From the NCBI GenBank assembly GCA_002083435.1, contig LWDJ01000003.1, positions 1 to 9,081 of the forward strand: 9,081 bases of DNA, given 5' to 3'. Under the pieces are notes generated by a model. The model did not search any database. It saw nothing but the letters and a program-made list of their open reading frames with translations, and had not been told where the DNA came from. Below, piece by piece: positions 6,376-9,081 of this stretch; positions within the stretch are counted from its first letter, which is position 1, and every line of letters starts with the position of its first letter. The DNA is from Proteobacteria bacterium SG_bin6 (GTDB lineage: Bacteria > Pseudomonadota > Alphaproteobacteria > Sphingomonadales > Sphingomonadaceae). Both the position numbers and the translations under genes were made by a program.

Positions 6376-6381
6376 GGTATA
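6376..6381 (-). promoter_or_regulatory. Possible -10 box giving a leaderless desaturase message
   Basis: TATACC on the minus strand ends 9 nt before the desaturase ATG, which would put the transcript start within about 3 nt of the start codon. This fits the lack of a Shine-Dalgarno sequence. No good -35 is seen. Weak call. Confidence 0.25.
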
Positions 6382-6433
6382 GCGGTTGTTCGGCGCGGGG
6401 GCCACCCATTGGCGGGCGTCGGGCGCTTGTCCG

Positions 6434-6476
6434 ACCCACCCCAACCCCTCCCGCCCAGGGAGGGGTTGGGGTGGGT
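6434..6476. terminator. 19-bp perfect inverted repeat between sixA and the desaturase gene
   Basis: Bases 6434-6452 are exactly complementary to 6458-6476, around a 5-nt GCCCA loop. It begins 18 bp downstream of the sixA stop and ends 67 bp before the desaturase start. In RNA it would be a very stable hairpin, but no T-tract follows on the minus strand, so it may be a factor-dependent terminator, a 3'-end stabiliser or an intergenic repeat. Its right flank resembles the repeat pair near 5060-5165, so it probably belongs to the same family. Confidence 0.65.
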
Positions 6477-6494
6477 GGAAGCCGGGCGCCCCGC

Positions 6495-7040
6495 TCAGTC
6501 CCCGTCCGGCCCCAGGCTCGGGTCGAGATCGCGCGGGCGCATGAAGCGGGTCAGCCGCACCGCGCCCGGCGCGGCCGCCGCCCCGAAATCACTCCAGCCG
6601 CCCTCCACCACCAGCTCGGCGAGCGCGGCGGTGGGGAACTTCTCATAGACCTGGTCGCGCAGCGGATCGCCTTCGGGCACCAGATCGAAGATCAAATCCT
6701 CAAGCCCGGGATTGTGCCCCACCAGCAGCGCATGGCTCGCCGCCTCGGGCAGCGCCTGCACCGCCTCCAGCAGCGTCGCCGCCGAGGCGAGATAGAGCCC
6801 GCGCTGCCACTGAACGCCCAGCGACGCCCCCAGCCCCGCCTCGACCCGCGCGACGGTCTGCACGCAGCGCACCGCGTCGGAGGCGATCGCCACGTCGAAC
6901 GCCAACCGCTCGCGCCGGCAATAGCGGCCGATCGTCTCCGCCGCGCGCTCGCCCCGCGCGTTCAGCGGGCGATCGAAGTCGCGCGGAATATCGTCGCTAT
7001 AGCCCGACTTGGCGTGGCGCAGCAGGAACAGATGTTTCAT
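6495..7040 (-). CDS. sixA: SixA-type histidine phosphatase
   Basis: This 181-aa protein is in the histidine (phosphoglycerate mutase-like) phosphatase superfamily. The N-terminal LRHAKS motif (Arg8, His9) is characteristic of SixA and supplies the nucleophilic His; VGHNPGLED holds the second catalytic His (His109), and Arg58 in SDAVRCVQT fits the phosphate-binding Arg. SixA in E. coli removes phosphate from His-phosphotransfer proteins; here the substrate is unknown and many homologues are annotated only as histidine phosphatases. It is slightly longer than the E. coli protein, with a short C-terminal tail. The ATG at 7040 overlaps the helicase stop (ATGA), so it is probably translated with the helicase. 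Confidence 0.9.
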   Translation of the reverse strand: MKHLFLLRHAKSGYSDDIPRDFDRPLNARGERAAETIGRYCRRERLAFDVAIASDAVRCVQTVARVEAGLGASLGVQWQRGLYLASAATLLEAVQALPEAASHALLVGHNPGLEDLIFDLVPEGDPLRDQVYEKFPTAALAELVVEGGWSDFGAAAAPGAVRLTRFMRPRDLDPSLGPDGD

Positions 7041-9081
7041 CGCCGCTCGCTTGGTTGCTCGGCCGCCTCATGCACCAGCGGCGCGCGCGTGGAAAGCGAT
7101 ACCCGCGCGACCGCCTCCTCCAGCGTCACCCGCGCGATCGGCACGCCCACTGGAAACGCGCCGAGCAGCCGGCTCGGCACGGCGGGAGAGAGCAGCACGA
7201 ACGTCCCGCGATCGTCGGCGCGGCGAATCAGCCGCCCGAAAGCCTGGGCGAGCCGGGCGCGGACGAGGCGATCGTCATAGGCGCTGCCGCCATTGGCCAG
7301 GCGGCGCGCGGCGTGAAGCACGCTCGGCTTGGCCCAGGGCACGCCCTCCAGCACCACCAGCCGCAGCGAATGGCCGGGCACATCGACCCCGTCGCGCAGC
7401 GCATCGGTGCCGAGCAGCGAGGCGTGCGGCTCGTCGCGGAACATGTCGACCAGCGTGCCGGTGTCGATCGGATCGACATGCTGGGCGTAGAGCGGCAACC
7501 CCTCGCGCGCCAGGCGATCGGCGATCCGCGCATGGACGCCGCGCAACCGGCGAATCGCGGTGAACAGCCCAAGCGTTCCGCCCCGCGCCGCCAGGATCAG
7601 CTGGGCATAGGCATTGGCGAGCGCGGCGCCATCGCCCTTCTTCACATCGGTGACGATCAGCACCTGCGCGGCCCGGGCGTAATCGAACGGGCTTTCGGCC
7701 TCGAACCGCTCGGCCGGGCGCGGCAGGTGCGGCGCGCCGACACGCGCCTCCGCCACCGCCCAATCGCCGCCCGCGCGCAAGGTGGCCGAGGTGATCAGCG
7801 CGCCCTGGGCGGGCTTCAGCACGATCTCGGCAAAAGGGCGCGTGGGATCGAGCCAGCGGCGGTGGAGGCCGATGTCATACTCGCGCCCCTCGACCCGATC
7901 GACGCCGAGCCAATCGACGAAATCGGGGTCGGCCGGGCCGCCGATCCGCGCGACCAGCGCGAGCCACGCGCTCACCGTTTCCGCGCGCCAGCCGAGCGAG
8001 GCGATCGCACCCTCGATCCGCGCGCGCGCGGGCGCATCGAGCCAGTCCGGCGCTTCGTCGAGCACCGCCTCCAGCCGGCGCCCGAGCGCGACCAGCGGGC
8101 GGTGCAGCTCGGCGAGCGCGCGCGCGGCGGGGCCGGCGGCCTCGATCAGCGCGGCGTCGGGCTCGGCGAGCTCGGTCTCCAGGGCATAGCCCGCGTCCTC
8201 GGCGCCGGCATCGCGCGCATAGACGAGACCCCGCACCGCCGCGAGCAGCGCCTCGACCGGGCCAAAGGGCTGGCCCTCCGCCAGTCGCGCCAGCCAACCG
8301 TCGCTCGGCAGCGCGCGCGCGGCATCGGCGGCGGCGGCGATCGCCTCGGCCCCGCCCGCGTCATAGCTCGCGACATCGGACAGCCGCGCCGAAAGCCCCC
8401 GGCGCCGCCCCCGCGCATTGGCCTCCGGCCCCAGCACCCAGCGACGCAGCTCGATCGTCTCCGCGCCCGAGAGCGACGCGCCGAACATCGCGTCGGCGGC
8501 GTCGAACAGGTGATGGCCCTCGTCGAACACATAGCGCGTCGGCCGCGTCGCCACTTCGCGCCCCCGCGCGGCGTTGACCATCACCAGCGCGTGGTTGGCG
8601 ATGACGATGTCGGCATTGGCCGAGGCACGCGCGGCGCGTTCGATGAAGCATTTGCGGTAATGCGGGCAGCCGGCATAGACGCACTCGCCGCGCCGATCGG
8701 TGAGCGCGGGGGCGCCGTTGCGACGGAAGAGGGTTGGCAGCCAGCCCGGCAGGTCGCCGCCGACCATGTCGCCATCGGCGGTGTACCCCGCCCAGCGCGC
8801 GACGAGCTGCGCGAGGACCGCCGCGCGCCCCTGGAACCCGCCCTGCAGCGCATCCTCCAGATTGAGCAGACAGGCGTAGTTCTCGCGTCCCTTGCGGGTG
8901 ACGACGCGCGCCCGGCGCTGCACGGCATCGGGGAACAGCCGCGCGGTCTCGTGCCCCAGCTGGCGTTGCAGCGCTTTGGTGAAGGTGGAGACCCACACCG
9001 CCCCGCCGGCCTGTTCCGCCCAGAGCGACGCCGGGGCGAGATAGCCAAGCGTCTTGCCGATCCCCGTCCCCGCCTCCGCCA
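7037..9081 (-). CDS. DinG/XPD-like ATP-dependent DNA helicase with Fe-S cluster, N-terminus outside the window
   Basis: The frame is open to the right edge and 680 residues are visible, beginning AEAGTGIGKT, the Walker A motif; only the short stretch before it is missing. Four cysteines (70, 133, 138, 144 of the visible part) have the C...CX4CX5C spacing of the E. coli DinG iron-sulfur domain. Next come ANHALVMVN, the Walker B DEGHH box (186-190), ITSATL (motif III-like), RDGVDVPGHSLRLVVLEGVPW and motif VI QAFGRLIRR (from 612). This is a superfamily 2, XPD/DinG-clade helicase that unwinds DNA 5'-3' and is linked to repair and R-loop or replication-conflict removal. The GTG at 8998 is not the start, because it would exclude Walker A. 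The gene overlaps sixA by 4 nt. Confidence 0.93.
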   Translation of the reverse strand, partial: AEAGTGIGKTLGYLAPASLWAEQAGGAVWVSTFTKALQRQLGHETARLFPDAVQRRARVVTRKGRENYACLLNLEDALQGGFQGRAAVLAQLVARWAGYTADGDMVGGDLPGWLPTLFRRNGAPALTDRRGECVYAGCPHYRKCFIERAARASANADIVIANHALVMVNAARGREVATRPTRYVFDEGHHLFDAADAMFGASLSGAETIELRRWVLGPEANARGRRRGLSARLSDVASYDAGGAEAIAAAADAARALPSDGWLARLAEGQPFGPVEALLAAVRGLVYARDAGAEDAGYALETELAEPDAALIEAAGPAARALAELHRPLVALGRRLEAVLDEAPDWLDAPARARIEGAIASLGWRAETVSAWLALVARIGGPADPDFVDWLGVDRVEGREYDIGLHRRWLDPTRPFAEIVLKPAQGALITSATLRAGGDWAVAEARVGAPHLPRPAERFEAESPFDYARAAQVLIVTDVKKGDGAALANAYAQLILAARGGTLGLFTAIRRLRGVHARIADRLAREGLPLYAQHVDPIDTGTLVDMFRDEPHASLLGTDALRDGVDVPGHSLRLVVLEGVPWAKPSVLHAARRLANGGSAYDDRLVRARLAQAFGRLIRRADDRGTFVLLSPAVPSRLLGAFPVGVPIARVTLEEAVARVSLSTRAPLVHEAAEQPSERR

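Noticed and set aside
6367..6444. Longer desaturase N-terminus from 6444
   Set aside because: It reads through part of the perfect hairpin and adds no family sequence, whereas ATG 6366 is directly followed by a membrane segment.
1..9081. CRISPR arrays, tRNA or rRNA genes
   Set aside because: No regularly spaced direct repeats and no tRNA cloverleaf or rRNA-like stretches were recognised, although tRNA detection by eye is not exhaustive.

Overview
The window is high-GC DNA that reads as an alphaproteobacterial chromosome, most likely from a sphingomonad. This is inferred from the genes and their order; no taxonomic marker gene is present. It has two parts.

The left part (1-2221, + strand) is the end of a TniA/TniB/TniQ (Tn5053/Tn7-like) transposon. 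It holds the last codons of a TniB-type AAA+ ATPase, then a long TniQ-like targeting protein whose GTG start overlaps the tniB stop (GTGA). About 50 bp after tniQ is a candidate terminal inverted repeat, read inward as TGTCACAGGGGACTTC. The rest of the element (transposase, any cargo, other end) lies left of the window.

The right part (2222-9081) is host sequence with every gene on the minus strand. In transcription order (right to left) it holds: a DinG/XPD-type Fe-S helicase cut by the window end with its Walker A motif just inside; a SixA-type histidine phosphatase coupled by an ATGA overlap; a 19-bp perfect hairpin; a sterol-desaturase-family membrane oxygenase; an exported DUF2141 protein overlapping it out of frame; a pair of inverted GC-rich repeats, one copy resembling an intrinsic terminator; then a separate thiamine unit. 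That unit has a TPP riboswitch, a hairpin that can hide the Shine-Dalgarno sequence, thiC, and a phytanoyl-CoA-dioxygenase-like gene overlapping the thiC stop by 8 nt.

The thiamine unit makes the HMP-P pyrimidine precursor and should be repressed by TPP, probably at translation initiation. The PhyH-like gene shares its message, so it is a candidate thiamine-linked oxygenase of unknown substrate. The transposon stops 107 bp past the phyH stop codon. Insertion just past the 3' end of a host gene is what TnsD/TniQ-guided elements often do, and the TniQ here is unusually long with a degenerate first zinc finger.
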